The notes: generated by a model not told the origin, from the sequence alone. A stretch of DNA of 64,000 nucleotides from Desulfatitalea alkaliphila (GCF_022968795.1 NZ_JALJRB010000005.1:62001-126000), one strand, 5' to 3'; positions 17,279 to 28,348 are shown, numbered from the stretch's first letter. Translations and numbers: made by a program.

Positions 17279-18817
17279 ATGCGATCCGCCAGCACCATCG
17301 AGCACTGCTTGCTGCTTCGTGTGGGTGTGGTGGCCAAAGGCAGCCGCTGCCTGTCCATCGTGCGCCTGCTGGAATCGGTCAAGCCGACCCGGTTGCGGCT
17401 CCAACTGGTGGGATTGGCGCCCACCTCCCAATCCATCGCCTGCCTGAAATTCGCCGGCGAGGCGGGCATCCGCATCTGTGACGACTATGGCGAACTGCTG
17501 CGGATGCCGGCCCTGGACCTGATCATGGAAATGACCGGCGACCAGGAGGTCCTGATGGACCTGATGCGCCGCAAGCCCCCCTCCATGGCGGTACTGGACC
17601 TCCAGACCTCCATGCTGCTGTTCGATATCGCGCAGCAATACGAAATGGTGGCCAAGAAGGAGTCGGAAATCAGCCTGGCCACCTCCTTCGCCTCGGCCAT
17701 GCTGGAGGCTTCGCCCGACAGCGTCATGGTGATCGACCAGGATCTGCGCATCGTCCAATGCAACAGCCTGCCGCTGCTCAAGAGCCGTCCGGATCGCGAC
17801 AACATCGTCGGTCGCTACTGCTTCGAAGTGCTGCACGGCCTGCTGGGCCCCTGCGACGGGGCCGAACGCACCTGCCCGGTGCAGGAGACCTTCAGAACTC
17901 GGCGGCCGTCCCGTTCGGTGCATGAAATCGCCGTGGACGACGGCGAGACGCGGGTGTGCCATGTGACCAGCTATCCCCTTTTCAATCAGTTGAGCGAGAT
18001 TGTACGGGTGGTGGAGGTGGTGCGGGACATCAGCGAAGATCTGCGCACGCGGGTGGAGCGACGCGCCAAGGCGATCCAGGAGGACCTGACGCGGGTCGTC
18101 CAGGAGGATCGACTGGCCTCCCTGGGACGTTTGGTGGCCTCGGTCTGCCACGAAATCAACAACCCCATTGCCAGCATCGTCACCTTCAACAAGCTGGTGC
18201 TGGCCCACCTCCGGGAGGGCACCCTGCCCCCCGAGGGCCTGGCCGGATTCACCCGCTACCTGGAGTTGGCCGTCAAGGAGGCGATGCGCTGCGGCGACAT
18301 CGTCAAGAACCTGCTGAGCTTCGCCCGGCAGAAGAGCATCGAACCCAACGAGATCGACCTGGTGGAAATGGTTCAAACCATATTGCTGCTCACGGACCAC
18401 CAGTTGAGCATGGCCCAGGTGGAGACCGCCGTCCACCTGCCCGACCCGCCCCTCATCGCCTGGGGGGATTACGCCCTGATACAGCAGTGTTTGATGAACC
18501 TGGTGTTCAATGCCATGGAGTCCATGCACCGGGGCGGGCGCCTGACCATCAACGGGGGACGCCTGGCGGACCAGAAAAAAGTGTGGCTGGCCGTCGCCGA
18601 CACCGGCCAGGGCATCGCCCCCGAAACGTTGAATCGCATCTTCGATCCCTTCTACTCCACCAAGCTGGACGGCAAGGGCGTGGGGCTGGGCCTCTCCATG
18701 GTCTACGGTATCATTCGGGACCACAACGGCACCATCGAAGTGAACAGCGAGCCTGGCAAGGGCACGGAATTCAAGATCGTTCTGCCGGTGGTGCCCACCG
18801 CGCATCGGGCGGATTAG
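17279..18817 (+). CDS. PAS-domain sensor histidine kinase with Rossmann-like N-terminus
   Basis: A 512-residue kinase without clear membrane helices. Residues about 10-120 resemble a dinucleotide-binding domain (LRVGVVAKGSRCLSIVRLL, then LDLIMEMTGDQEVL), similar in outline to aspartate/homoserine dehydrogenase-type Rossmann folds. A PAS domain follows (about 140-260) with several cysteines (GPCDGAERTCPVQ). HisKA has the phospho-His in SVCHEINNP (about 300), and the ATPase has DTGQGI and GLGLSM. The start has GGGGAGG four bases before the ATG. It is followed after 9 bp by its NtrC-type regulator. Sensing of a nucleotide or redox state is an inference from the N-terminal fold. Confidence 0.85.
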   Translation: MRSASTIEHCLLLRVGVVAKGSRCLSIVRLLESVKPTRLRLQLVGLAPTSQSIACLKFAGEAGIRICDDYGELLRMPALDLIMEMTGDQEVLMDLMRRKPPSMAVLDLQTSMLLFDIAQQYEMVAKKESEISLATSFASAMLEASPDSVMVIDQDLRIVQCNSLPLLKSRPDRDNIVGRYCFEVLHGLLGPCDGAERTCPVQETFRTRRPSRSVHEIAVDDGETRVCHVTSYPLFNQLSEIVRVVEVVRDISEDLRTRVERRAKAIQEDLTRVVQEDRLASLGRLVASVCHEINNPIASIVTFNKLVLAHLREGTLPPEGLAGFTRYLELAVKEAMRCGDIVKNLLSFARQKSIEPNEIDLVEMVQTILLLTDHQLSMAQVETAVHLPDPPLIAWGDYALIQQCLMNLVFNAMESMHRGGRLTINGGRLADQKKVWLAVADTGQGIAPETLNRIFDPFYSTKLDGKGVGLGLSMVYGIIRDHNGTIEVNSEPGKGTEFKIVLPVVPTAHRAD

Positions 18818-18826
18818 GAAGAACAC

Positions 18827-20182
<1,356 letters not shown>

Positions 20183-20205
20183 CCCCCTGCGCCGGGAAGA
20201 CAAAC

Positions 20206-20772
20206 GTGCACCCATCCACCGCCGATCCCGCCACCGACGCCCTGCTGGACCTGATCCCTTTCGGCGAAATGGAGCCGGCGGCACTGACCGTGGTGGCCGC
20301 CAACCTGCAAGCCGTGGCCGGCCTGCCCACCCGCATCCGTGCCGTCCGGCCGACACCGGACGACGCCCTGATCGCCACCCGCCACCAGTTCGATGCGGTG
20401 AAAATCATCACGGCCCTTGACAGGGAGCCCCATGGCGCCCCTTTTCGCATGGGCATCTTGCAGCGCGACCTGTGCATCCCCATTCTGACCTATGTCTACG
20501 GCGAATCCCAATTGGGCGGCCATGCGGCGGTGATCTCCCTGCACCGCCTGCACCACATCGACCGCCGGATCACCGCCGAGCGCGGCGCCAAGATCGCCCT
20601 CCATGAAGCCGGCCACCTGCTGGGCCTGGAACACTGCCGCGAACCCGGCTGCCTGATGCGCTTCAGCAAACAGCTCGATCAACTCGACCTCCTGCCCATG
20701 CGTTTTTGCTCCGCCTGCGAGTACGAGACGGCCCGCCTGCTCAAGCGGGCATCGGTCAATCGCCGACCATGA
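20206..20772 (+). CDS. Archaemetzincin-type zinc metalloprotease
   Basis: A 188-residue cytoplasmic protease of the archaemetzincin family. The extended zinc motif HEAGHLLGLEHCREPGCLM (about residues 137-155) has the three zinc-binding histidines and the extra cysteines; a second zinc site is completed by FCSACEY (about 170). The length and motif spacing are those of the family. The start is GTG 20206 with GGGAAGA upstream. It follows the NtrC-type regulator by 23 bp, so it may be co-transcribed with it. The substrate is unknown. Confidence 0.88.
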   Translation: MHPSTADPATDALLDLIPFGEMEPAALTVVAANLQAVAGLPTRIRAVRPTPDDALIATRHQFDAVKIITALDREPHGAPFRMGILQRDLCIPILTYVYGESQLGGHAAVISLHRLHHIDRRITAERGAKIALHEAGHLLGLEHCREPGCLMRFSKQLDQLDLLPMRFCSACEYETARLLKRASVNRRP

Positions 20773-20790
20773 GGAAAGCCGTCGATGATC

Positions 20791-20870
20791 TCAAATCGAA
20801 ATCGAAATCGGGATCGGGATCGATGATTGCATATCCCTGTCCCGCGATGGTTGCCGCAATTTCGATAGCG
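20791..20870. repeat. Hexamer-array element, copy 2
   Basis: AAATCG units followed by GGATCG units (20791-20824) and then the tail TTTCGATAGCG ending at 20870, the same order of parts as at 8927-9045. Confidence 0.6.
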
Positions 20871-20956
20871 CGGGTGGCACTGGCAACCAGTTGCCGCTGC
20901 CACCCCCGACACCCCCCTCCCACACACCCACACACACATCTAACCGGCAGAATTCA

Positions 20957-20990
20957 TTAACTTAAAACTTAACACTTAAAACTTAAAACT
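20957..20990. repeat. ACTTAAAA octamer array, copy 3
   Basis: TTAACTTAAAACTTAACAC continuing as further octamers, preceded by GAATTC at 20950. It closely matches copy 1, including the flanking hexamer. Confidence 0.6.
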
Positions 20991-21155
20991 GCCCGTCAGG
21001 GCCCCAACATAAAACTGCCCGCCAGGGCGCACGTTCTTGCCGAGGGGGAATCGATGTGGTATGCCCCCCGGCAACCGCAAAGTGCGGGCACCGGCCGGCA
21101 CTGGACCGCCGTTGCCGGGCAGACAGGATTGAACGCACAACCAAACGGTGCCGCG

Positions 21156-22613
21156 ATGACCGAAAAGTGCAGTTATCACCCGACCAAGGCCGCGTGGTGG
21201 CAGTGCGCCCAATGTGCCAAATCCCTTTGCCCCGAGTGCATCATCCAGCGCAAGGGGGGGTACCTGGGCAACGAAACCCTTTTTCTGTGCCCCAAATGCC
21301 ATGTGCCGGCAACGGCTTTGCCGGCGGCCAACATGGTGGAACCGTTCTGGCAGCGGCTGCCCCGCATTTTCGCCTACCCTTTCACCTCCCTGCAAAGCAT
21401 ACTGCTGATACTCGGTTTGGCGCTGCTTTCGACCTTGTTCACCCACGCCGGGTTGTTGGGATTGCTATTCCGTTTCATTCCCTGGGCACTGATGATCAAA
21501 TACGCCTTCGAGGCACTGCGCCACACCGCCGAGGGGCGTTATCGCCCCCCGCCCCTGACCAATGCCGTGCTCAGTGAAAACTTCGGCATCGTATTCAAGC
21601 AAATCGCCCTGTTTTTCCTGCTGATCTTGTTCTTTGTCCTGTTCATCGCCCGCCTGCATCCGGTGTTCTGGGCCATTTTCGGCCTGGCCGTGCTGGTCGG
21701 CTTGCCGGCCATGATCACCATCCTGGCCATCAACGACAATCTGGGACAGGCGCTGAACCCGGTGTATTTCCTGGGCATGGCCGCGCGCACCGGTTGGGGC
21801 TATCTGGTGCTCGGCTTCTTCCTGCTTTTGCTGCTGGCGGCCCCCGGCGCCCTCGGTTACGCCGTCATCCGCCACCTGCCCGAAGGCGTGCAACTCTTCT
21901 TCTGGCTGGGCGCCCAGAACTACTACACATTGGTCTCTTACCATCTGATGGGCGCTTTCATTTTGCAGTACCATGACCGCCTGGACTATCCCGTGGACAT
22001 GGAAACGCTGTTGGCCTCCACCTTCCCCGGCGGACTACCCAACAGCGCCCGAACCGAACAGGAGGGTTCCGCCGCGGCAGCCGAAGAAGCGCTGCTGCAG
22101 GAAGCCGCCGTGTTGATTCAGGAGGGCAACCTGGATGCGGCCATCGATCTGATCGAGCAGCGCACCGAGGGCAGGATCGCCCACCTGCCGCTCTCGGAGC
22201 GCTATCTCGCCTTACTGAAAATGCGCGGGCGCGACGCAGCCCACGGCGCCCATGTGCCGCGGCACCTCGACCTGCTGGCGGCGGCGGGAGAACGGCAGCA
22301 GGCAGTCGCACTCTATGAAGCTTGTTTGGCGGGCAAGACCCCGCCCGCCGCCGCGGCCGACACGCTGTTCAAAATCGCCGGCTGGTTCAACGACAAGGGA
22401 GATGCCAAGCGGGCCGTGCAGACCTACAACCATTTGACCAAAAACCACCCCGGCGACGCATTGATTCCCAAGGCTTACTTTCGCGCCGCCCAGATTCTGC
22501 ACGAGAAGCTGATGCACAGCGACAAGGCACGCCAGGTCCTCACCGGCCTGATCGCCCGGTTTCCGGACCACGACATCGCCGCCTTCGCCCGCAACTACCT
22601 CAAACAGATGTGA
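21156..22613 (+). CDS. Zinc-ribbon membrane protein with TPR-like C-terminus
   Basis: A 485-residue protein. The N-terminus is a B-box/zinc-ribbon-like module (CSYHPTKAAWWQCAQCAKSLCPEC, then FLCPKCH). About five to six hydrophobic segments occupy residues 80-270. The C-terminal 200 residues are soluble and contain TPR-like helical pairs (LFKIAGWFNDKGDAKRAVQTYN; KARQVLTGLIARFPDHDIAAFAR). ATG 21156 is chosen because the zinc module begins immediately after it; the open frame upstream has no domain content. The function is unknown. Its 3' end overlaps the convergent rhomboid gene by 14 bp, and both proteins share the theme of membrane domain plus TPR tail. Confidence 0.75.
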   Translation: MTEKCSYHPTKAAWWQCAQCAKSLCPECIIQRKGGYLGNETLFLCPKCHVPATALPAANMVEPFWQRLPRIFAYPFTSLQSILLILGLALLSTLFTHAGLLGLLFRFIPWALMIKYAFEALRHTAEGRYRPPPLTNAVLSENFGIVFKQIALFFLLILFFVLFIARLHPVFWAIFGLAVLVGLPAMITILAINDNLGQALNPVYFLGMAARTGWGYLVLGFFLLLLLAAPGALGYAVIRHLPEGVQLFFWLGAQNYYTLVSYHLMGAFILQYHDRLDYPVDMETLLASTFPGGLPNSARTEQEGSAAAAEEALLQEAAVLIQEGNLDAAIDLIEQRTEGRIAHLPLSERYLALLKMRGRDAAHGAHVPRHLDLLAAAGERQQAVALYEACLAGKTPPAAAADTLFKIAGWFNDKGDAKRAVQTYNHLTKNHPGDALIPKAYFRAAQILHEKLMHSDKARQVLTGLIARFPDHDIAAFARNYLKQM

Positions 22614-24156
22614 GATCAGGGCGCGGGCGGCCGGCGTGCAGCACTTCGTTGGCCGCCCGGGCCTCGTCGGACATGGGATAGTGGTGCTGAATCAGTGCCA
22701 TGCACTGTTGCCAGGCATCCTCCCGGCCGCTGCGCCGAAACCCTTCCCCCAGCCGGAACAGGGCCATGGGCAAGGCGGGCAGAAGGGGGCTTTTTTTCAG
22801 CAAGGCCAACAGGATGCGCCGGGCCGTTGCCAGTTCACCGCACGCCACCAGGCAGTGACTCATGCGCAGGTACTGCACCGCGGCCAGTCGGGGCGGCTTG
22901 GCCGTGGCCATGTAATCCTGAAACAGCGCGCAGGCGCGGTCATGGTGCGCGGGCACCGCCAGCAGCAGGTCCAACAGTTGAGCGGTGGTTTGGTGGTAGG
23001 GGCCGCTGTCCGGCGCCTGCCGGTCGATGGTGTACAGATGTTGCTGGATGGAGATGTTGTCGGGATCGTGGGCCAGTGCCGTAACCAGCAACCGGCGCGC
23101 TTCGGGAAAGGCCAAGGCGCCCATCCGTTCCAGGGCCCTCTCCATCAAGGACGCCGCCGGATTCTCGGGCGCCACAGCCGCAAAGGACGGCGCATCCACG
23201 CAGCCCGGCACCACCCGTGCCGCCCAGGCCAGCACGGCACCACAGGCCAGGCCGCCGAAATGGGCGGCATAGGCCACGGCACTCCATTGGTCGAACAGCA
23301 ATTGAAAAAGCTCGTATCCCAACCACAAGGGTAACAGCCAGATGGCCGCGAAGGTCAGGTAGTGGAAATAGAATCCCAGGTTGAGAAAAATACGCACCTT
23401 CTTGCGGCCGTAAAACACCGCGAAGGCACCCATGATGCCGGCGATGGCGCCTGAAGCACCCACCAGGGGAATGCCGCTGTGGGGATTGAGCCACCAGAAG
23501 AAAGCTGTACCCGCCACGCCGCCCAGGAGATAAATCAGCGGGTAGACCACGTGGCGGCACCCATATTCGATCAAGCAGCCGATCAGCCACAAGAAGATCA
23601 TGTTGCCGATCAGATGGCCCCAGCCGCCATGCAGGAACATGGCCGAAAGAAGGGTGAACGGCCGCGGGTCGGCCGGCCGGAAGCCGTAATGATAGGTGAT
23701 CACCGCCGCCATGCGGGCATCGTATTCGGCCCGCAGGGCGCGCCATTGCCGAATGCGCGCATCGGTCGCATCCAGCACTTCGCCGGCGGCCAGGCGCTTG
23801 ATGAAACGCCCGTCCTCGGCGATGGCACGATAACAGTGCTGCCGCTCCTCCTCCCGCGCGCCCTGCGGCGAAACCGCCGCCGCGACTGCGGCCGCCTCCC
23901 CCTGATCGTGCAAGTACTGCCGGTAAATATCGCATTCCAGTCCGCCCAGGCCGGATGATTCATAGAACGCCCAAGCCTCTTCCCATCGCCGGTCGTCATC
24001 GTGTTGAAACACGACGAAGATAAAACAGTTGATAAGAATCAACCCGATGGTGATCAAAGGCGGGTGACGCCAACTGAAATTTTTGCTGAGGGGAACGGCA
24101 ATCATCGGTTCGGTTCGCATTCCAGCGGCAGCGCCCGGCGAAATGGGATTGCCCAT
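22600..24156 (-). CDS. Rhomboid family intramembrane serine protease with TPR-like tail
   Basis: A 518-residue protein. One membrane helix near residue 35 is followed by a soluble insertion of about 110 residues and then the six-helix rhomboid core: HGGWGHLIGNM, catalytic Ser in GASGAIAG, and catalytic His in AYAAHFGGLACG. The C-terminal 200 residues are helical and TPR-like. It would cleave membrane-embedded substrates. The start is ATG 24156 with GGGGATGG upstream, but ATG codons 13 and 18 are possible. It is convergent with the zinc-ribbon/TPR gene, overlapping its end by 14 bp. Confidence 0.88.
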   Translation of the reverse strand: MGNPISPGAAAGMRTEPMIAVPLSKNFSWRHPPLITIGLILINCFIFVVFQHDDDRRWEEAWAFYESSGLGGLECDIYRQYLHDQGEAAAVAAAVSPQGAREEERQHCYRAIAEDGRFIKRLAAGEVLDATDARIRQWRALRAEYDARMAAVITYHYGFRPADPRPFTLLSAMFLHGGWGHLIGNMIFLWLIGCLIEYGCRHVVYPLIYLLGGVAGTAFFWWLNPHSGIPLVGASGAIAGIMGAFAVFYGRKKVRIFLNLGFYFHYLTFAAIWLLPLWLGYELFQLLFDQWSAVAYAAHFGGLACGAVLAWAARVVPGCVDAPSFAAVAPENPAASLMERALERMGALAFPEARRLLVTALAHDPDNISIQQHLYTIDRQAPDSGPYHQTTAQLLDLLLAVPAHHDRACALFQDYMATAKPPRLAAVQYLRMSHCLVACGELATARRILLALLKKSPLLPALPMALFRLGEGFRRSGREDAWQQCMALIQHHYPMSDEARAANEVLHAGRPRPDLTSV

Positions 24157-24284
24157 GGTTGCAGACCATCCCCGTGAAGGCCGCCGGACCCCATTGCCAC
24201 GCGCCAGGTTCGATCAATCAGTAAAATCGCTGATCATGCGCTTGTCAATACAAAAACCGATGTGCCGCAGCTGGGTGGGCGCGG

Positions 24285-26606
24285 TCATGGGGTACCGGTG
24301 AAATCGAAACTGAGTTGGGTCTGGTACTTTTCGATCCGTTTGAAGATCTCCTTGAGCATGGTGCGTTCCACCGGAGGGAGTTGCTTGGGGTTGATGTGGT
24401 TGTCGGGCGGTTGCCGGTCATTGACGATGGCCGCCACCTGGTGCGAAAACCGCATTTGCATCAAAAATCCGTAGGCCAGGTCCAGCTCGTTGGCGGCTTC
24501 CTCGGAGAACACGCCGAGCTGTCGCAATTGAGCGATACGCTCAATGGTGTTGGTGGCATCGACCCGATGCTTCAGACCATAGACGCGGGCGATGTCCACA
24601 ATGGGCATGACCGCCGCCTTGAGGTCCAGTGCATTGCGGTGTTCCCCTTTGGAGGCCACCACGAAGTTGCGAAAAAACCCCAGGGGCGGTTTGAAATGGA
24701 GGGCATTTTCAACAAGGTGGCGGAAGAAACCGGACCAGCCGGTCAAGGCATCCAGCAGATAACGGCGCAGTTCGACCAATAGCGCGCCATCGCCGTAGCC
24801 GCAGCGAAAATCGAAAAAGATGCTCGCCTCCAGCAAATCCTTGGGGTCCGCGGCATGGATCCATGATTGGAAGTAATTTTTCCATGCAGCGAGGGGTTGG
24901 CACCAGCGGGGATTCATGGCCATCACCTCCCCTTCGCAGAAGGCATAACCCGCGCGGTCCAACATGTTGCAGACCCGTTCGCCGAATTGCAGAAAATAGC
25001 GCTGCGCCCGCTCCAGGGCCCCATCCTCTTCAATATCCTGAAACACGATGGCGTTGTCCTGGTCGGTTTTCAGTGTCTGTTCCCGGCGGCCCTCACTGCC
25101 CAGCACCATGAAAGCGAAGGGCACCGGCGGCGGCTCCATCTCCGCCAGCACGAAGGCGACAATACGCTGCAGCACGGCGTCCGAGACGGTGGTGATCATG
25201 CGGGTGATGTTTTTGGCCTTGGCCCCGCTGTGCATCAATCCCTGAATCAGGCGCGCCAGCTGATCCGAAATGTTCATGATGTCGTCCGGCGCCCGGGCGG
25301 ACAGGATCTCACGCACCAGGAACAGGGGTGACCGGGTTTGGGCATTGATCAAGTCGCGGTTGGTGATGATGCCCACGACCTCCCCATTGGGATCGGTAAC
25401 GGCCAAGTGTTTGACATTGGCCTGTGTCATGGCCAACAAGGCCTCGAAAACCAGGGCGCCGGCGGCGACGGATTGCAAGGGGAAGGACATGATCTGCGCG
25501 ACGGGGCTGGCAATTTCCAGGCCCTTGGCGATCACCTTGTTGCGCAAATCGTGATCGGTGACCAAACCCACCTGGCCTGCGGACGCATCACGCACCAGAA
25601 TGGCGCTGCACCGGTGGCGGCTCATGGCCTCCGCGGCCTGTTGAATCGTGTCGCGCCCATCGCAGGCCACCAGCTCCTTGGCGATGAATTGGTGCACGGG
25701 TTGATCGAAAAGCTGTACGCCCTCTTCGCCGGGGTGCAAACTGCGGGCGATGATGGAGGCGTAGGTACGATTGAGCATCCGCTTGCCGAAGATGTCGGTA
25801 AAATACTCCGTGAGCACTCCGTGCTGCCGACACAACGCGAGAAACACCGGCGCCGGCAAAGTGAAAAAGAAGCAATCCTCCACCGTCCGCAGTGTGCGCA
25901 CCGACTTGCCGTCGTTCATCAACAAGGAGATGCCACCGTAGATATCCCCTTCACCCAAGGGCGCGGCCATGGTTTTACGGCCGGCTTCTTCATAGAAAAT
26001 TTCCGCGGCGCCCCGCTGGACGATGTAGAGTCGGTCCACCTTGGACACCCCCTGATAGAGCATGGTCCGGTCCCGCGGCGAATAGCGCATGGAGAGCTGC
26101 CCGGCCGTTTGCTCGATGATGTCGTCGGGCAGAAAAGAGAAGGGGGCGACGGCGGACAGGAATTGGAAGGCCTGGCTTTCGGTCACCTTGACGGCATAGG
26201 CCTCGTCGGCCATACGCTTGGCGAAGGCGTCCACGAACTGTTGCCGGAAGGCTTGCTCGACATCGCAAAGTTGCAGAAAGTCATCGGCGGGCAATAGCAA
26301 CACGACGGCCGCTTCCAGTACCCGCACAGTGCGAATGGACATCCTGCCGTTCATCAACAGGGAGATGCCGCCATAAACATCCCCGGGCCGCAGGGACAAG
26401 GTCAGAATCTTTTTGCCCCCCTCCTCGAAATACGCCTCCAGCATGCCCTCCTTTAGCATATACAAACCGGCGAGCCTGGTTTTGCCCTGGGTGGCCAGCA
26501 GGGTGCCTTCCGGGTAGGTCTCGGATTTCAAACAGGATCTGATCCGCTCGTGCTGGGCCGCGGACAAAACGGACAGCGCGCCTACGGAGGCGACAAAGGG
26601 GTCCAT
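24285..26606 (-). CDS. cNMP-binding/CBS/DUF294 nucleotidyltransferase-like protein
   Basis: A 773-residue cytoplasmic regulator. Two cyclic-nucleotide-binding folds come first (about residues 12-135 and 155-275, each with PGDVYGGISLLMN or GDIYGGISLLMN). A CBS pair follows (about 305-425), then a DUF294 nucleotidyltransferase-like domain with GSEGRREQTLKTDQDNA near residue 500, the pattern of GlnD/GlnE-type nucleotidyltransferases, and a helical DUF294 C-terminal domain. ATG 26606 has GGAG upstream. It closes the acetate operon after the exonuclease fusion. Such proteins recur beside acs and acetate permease genes, so control of acetate activation is likely, but the target is unknown. Confidence 0.88.
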   Translation of the reverse strand: MDPFVASVGALSVLSAAQHERIRSCLKSETYPEGTLLATQGKTRLAGLYMLKEGMLEAYFEEGGKKILTLSLRPGDVYGGISLLMNGRMSIRTVRVLEAAVVLLLPADDFLQLCDVEQAFRQQFVDAFAKRMADEAYAVKVTESQAFQFLSAVAPFSFLPDDIIEQTAGQLSMRYSPRDRTMLYQGVSKVDRLYIVQRGAAEIFYEEAGRKTMAAPLGEGDIYGGISLLMNDGKSVRTLRTVEDCFFFTLPAPVFLALCRQHGVLTEYFTDIFGKRMLNRTYASIIARSLHPGEEGVQLFDQPVHQFIAKELVACDGRDTIQQAAEAMSRHRCSAILVRDASAGQVGLVTDHDLRNKVIAKGLEIASPVAQIMSFPLQSVAAGALVFEALLAMTQANVKHLAVTDPNGEVVGIITNRDLINAQTRSPLFLVREILSARAPDDIMNISDQLARLIQGLMHSGAKAKNITRMITTVSDAVLQRIVAFVLAEMEPPPVPFAFMVLGSEGRREQTLKTDQDNAIVFQDIEEDGALERAQRYFLQFGERVCNMLDRAGYAFCEGEVMAMNPRWCQPLAAWKNYFQSWIHAADPKDLLEASIFFDFRCGYGDGALLVELRRYLLDALTGWSGFFRHLVENALHFKPPLGFFRNFVVASKGEHRNALDLKAAVMPIVDIARVYGLKHRVDATNTIERIAQLRQLGVFSEEAANELDLAYGFLMQMRFSHQVAAIVNDRQPPDNHINPKQLPPVERTMLKEIFKRIEKYQTQLSFDFTGTP

Positions 26607-26697
26607 GGGGCTGCTCCAATGGTGGCGGTTCAATATCCAGGATCGCGATATCCATCTTATACGAACGGGTCGAGGCCGTGCAACCCCGATCGACCTA

Positions 26698-26830
26698 GTG
26701 TCCATCCGGAAATGGTGGATTGCGGTTCAGATCAAGGCCGCAGCGCTTTTGAAACCGCAGGCGTAGTAGGGGATTTCAAAAATGCGAGAACGCGGAGATG
26801 GGCCGCAAGACGCCGTTTCCGGATGGACAC
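26698..26830. mobile_element. MITE-like element with perfect 15-bp terminal inverted repeats
   Basis: The left end GTGTCCATCCGGAAA (26698-26712) is the exact reverse complement of the right end TTTCCGGATGGACAC (26816-26830). Inside, TTTTGAAA and TTTCAAAA form a second nested inverted pair. The 133-bp unit encodes nothing and begins 3 bp beyond the stop codon of the exonuclease fusion, inside the acetate operon. Confidence 0.6.
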
Positions 26831-26833
26831 GAC

Positions 26834-28342
26834 TTAGTACTTCATCCGGGCCCATAGCGTGTTTTGCGAAGCGACCAGGGCGTCCTTGAGGGTAACGATG
26901 TTCATTTCGGCCAGCAGGGGGATCAGTTTCAAAAACAGTTCGGCGGCGATCAAGGCATCGCCCAGGGCGGTGTGCCTCCCGGCCACCGGAACCCCGATCC
27001 GGGCGGCGACCGCCTCCAGGCTATGGTTGCGATGCCACGGATGTACTACCGCCGCCAGCATCAGGGTGTCCAGCACGGGCTGGTTGAAGGACAAGCCGGT
27101 GCGCGCCTCTTGAAGTTGCAGCATGCGCATGTCGAAGGACGCGTTGTGGGCCACCAGGACGCTGTCTGCGGCGAAGCGATGAAATTGGGGCAACACCTGG
27201 TCGATGACCGGTCGATCCTTGAGCATGGCGTCGTCAATGCCATGAATTCGGGTGGCGGCCGCGGGTACCGGCCTCAGGGGATTCACCAGCCGGTCGAAAA
27301 TTTCCTCCCGCAGCAGGCGGCCGTTGACAATGCGCACCGCACCGATGGCGACAATGGCATCGCCGCCGCGCGGGTCGAGACCGGTGGTTTCGGTATCGAA
27401 TGCGGTACAGGCGATATCGCTCAAGGGCTGCTGCTCCAGGACCGGCAACCGGCCGGACCGGCGAAACAGATCAAAATCGAAATACGGGTCCGCCGTGGCG
27501 GGCGGCGCCGGACCGTATCCATTCGCCGGCTGTGCGGCAACCGGTTGGTTCTCATCGACCGTCAGAACGAACCCGTGCCATTGCCGCCGGCGGTTGAAAA
27601 TCGGCATCACTTCCAAACGCAGCAGCCGGTCATGGGGCCCGGCCTGCAGAAAATCGGCCATTTGGCAGGATGGGTCCCCGGGCGCCGTCCGCCCGGATTT
27701 TTCAATGGCCTGCAGGATGTCTTCCTTCTCGAACAGATCGAAAACCGAACGCCCCAACCCCACATAGCAACCCGGTGAAACCGCCCCGCCGGGCGCATCC
27801 AGTGGGACGGACAACAATTGCATGGCGCGGCGATTGTAGAGCAACACCCTGCCGTCGTCATCGCATACCAGCAGCGCCTTGGGCAGTTCGGCGATCACAC
27901 CGGACAGAAAATCCTTTTCCGCATCCAAAGCGTCCTTGAGCACACGGTATTTGTCCCGGACCTCCTGGTCGTAGGCCTCGAACCGGTCGGCGGCCTCGTT
28001 GACGGCCCGCACCAGTCGGGCCACATCGGCGCCGGCCTCGATGCGGATACGGTGGCTGCGATTGACCCTGTGGATCAGGGTCACCTCGTCGGCGATTTTG
28101 TTGACCGGAATGATGTAATTGTTCAAAAAACCGTCCAACAGAAAGCCGATGGCGACCAGCAGCAGTATGAAGAGACTGAAGGGGTAGGTCGGGTGGCGCT
28201 TTACGATGTCCAGCAAAAAGGCCTTTTCGGCGGGCGACAGGGCATGCCAGAACAGCGCCGTCACCCCCACGAACACCAACAGGGTGACGCCGATGGAAAA
28301 GGCCACGAACCACCAGAACTTGTTGCTGGGATGCATAGGCAT
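26834..28342 (-). CDS. Membrane-anchored PAS domain fused to a DnaQ-like 3'-5' exonuclease
   Basis: A 502-residue protein. Two membrane helices (about residues 10-30 and 52-72) are followed by a HAMP-like linker and a coiled region. A PAS domain spans about residues 145-265. A DEDDh exonuclease (about 310-490) follows, with the metal-binding motifs DTETTGLD, HNASFDMRM and HTALGDA. This joins the input half of a sensor kinase to a nuclease output. It lies in the acetate operon between the symporter accessory gene and the DUF294 gene; similar exonucleases accompany DUF294 and acetate permease genes elsewhere. The ATG 28342 ribosome site (AGAGG) lies inside a hairpin. Confidence 0.85.
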   Translation of the reverse strand: MPMHPSNKFWWFVAFSIGVTLLVFVGVTALFWHALSPAEKAFLLDIVKRHPTYPFSLFILLLVAIGFLLDGFLNNYIIPVNKIADEVTLIHRVNRSHRIRIEAGADVARLVRAVNEAADRFEAYDQEVRDKYRVLKDALDAEKDFLSGVIAELPKALLVCDDDGRVLLYNRRAMQLLSVPLDAPGGAVSPGCYVGLGRSVFDLFEKEDILQAIEKSGRTAPGDPSCQMADFLQAGPHDRLLRLEVMPIFNRRRQWHGFVLTVDENQPVAAQPANGYGPAPPATADPYFDFDLFRRSGRLPVLEQQPLSDIACTAFDTETTGLDPRGGDAIVAIGAVRIVNGRLLREEIFDRLVNPLRPVPAAATRIHGIDDAMLKDRPVIDQVLPQFHRFAADSVLVAHNASFDMRMLQLQEARTGLSFNQPVLDTLMLAAVVHPWHRNHSLEAVAARIGVPVAGRHTALGDALIAAELFLKLIPLLAEMNIVTLKDALVASQNTLWARMKY

Positions 28343-28348
28343 CGATCG

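Larger units (their letters stand above)
20773..21155. other. Noncoding spacer with two repeat elements
   Basis: No gene is visible before the zinc-ribbon protein start. The spacer contains hexamer element copy 2 and ACTTAAAA array copy 3, followed by a near-duplicate pair, AAACTGCCCGTCAGGG and AAACTGCCCGCCAGGG, at about 20985-21027. Confidence 0.55.
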
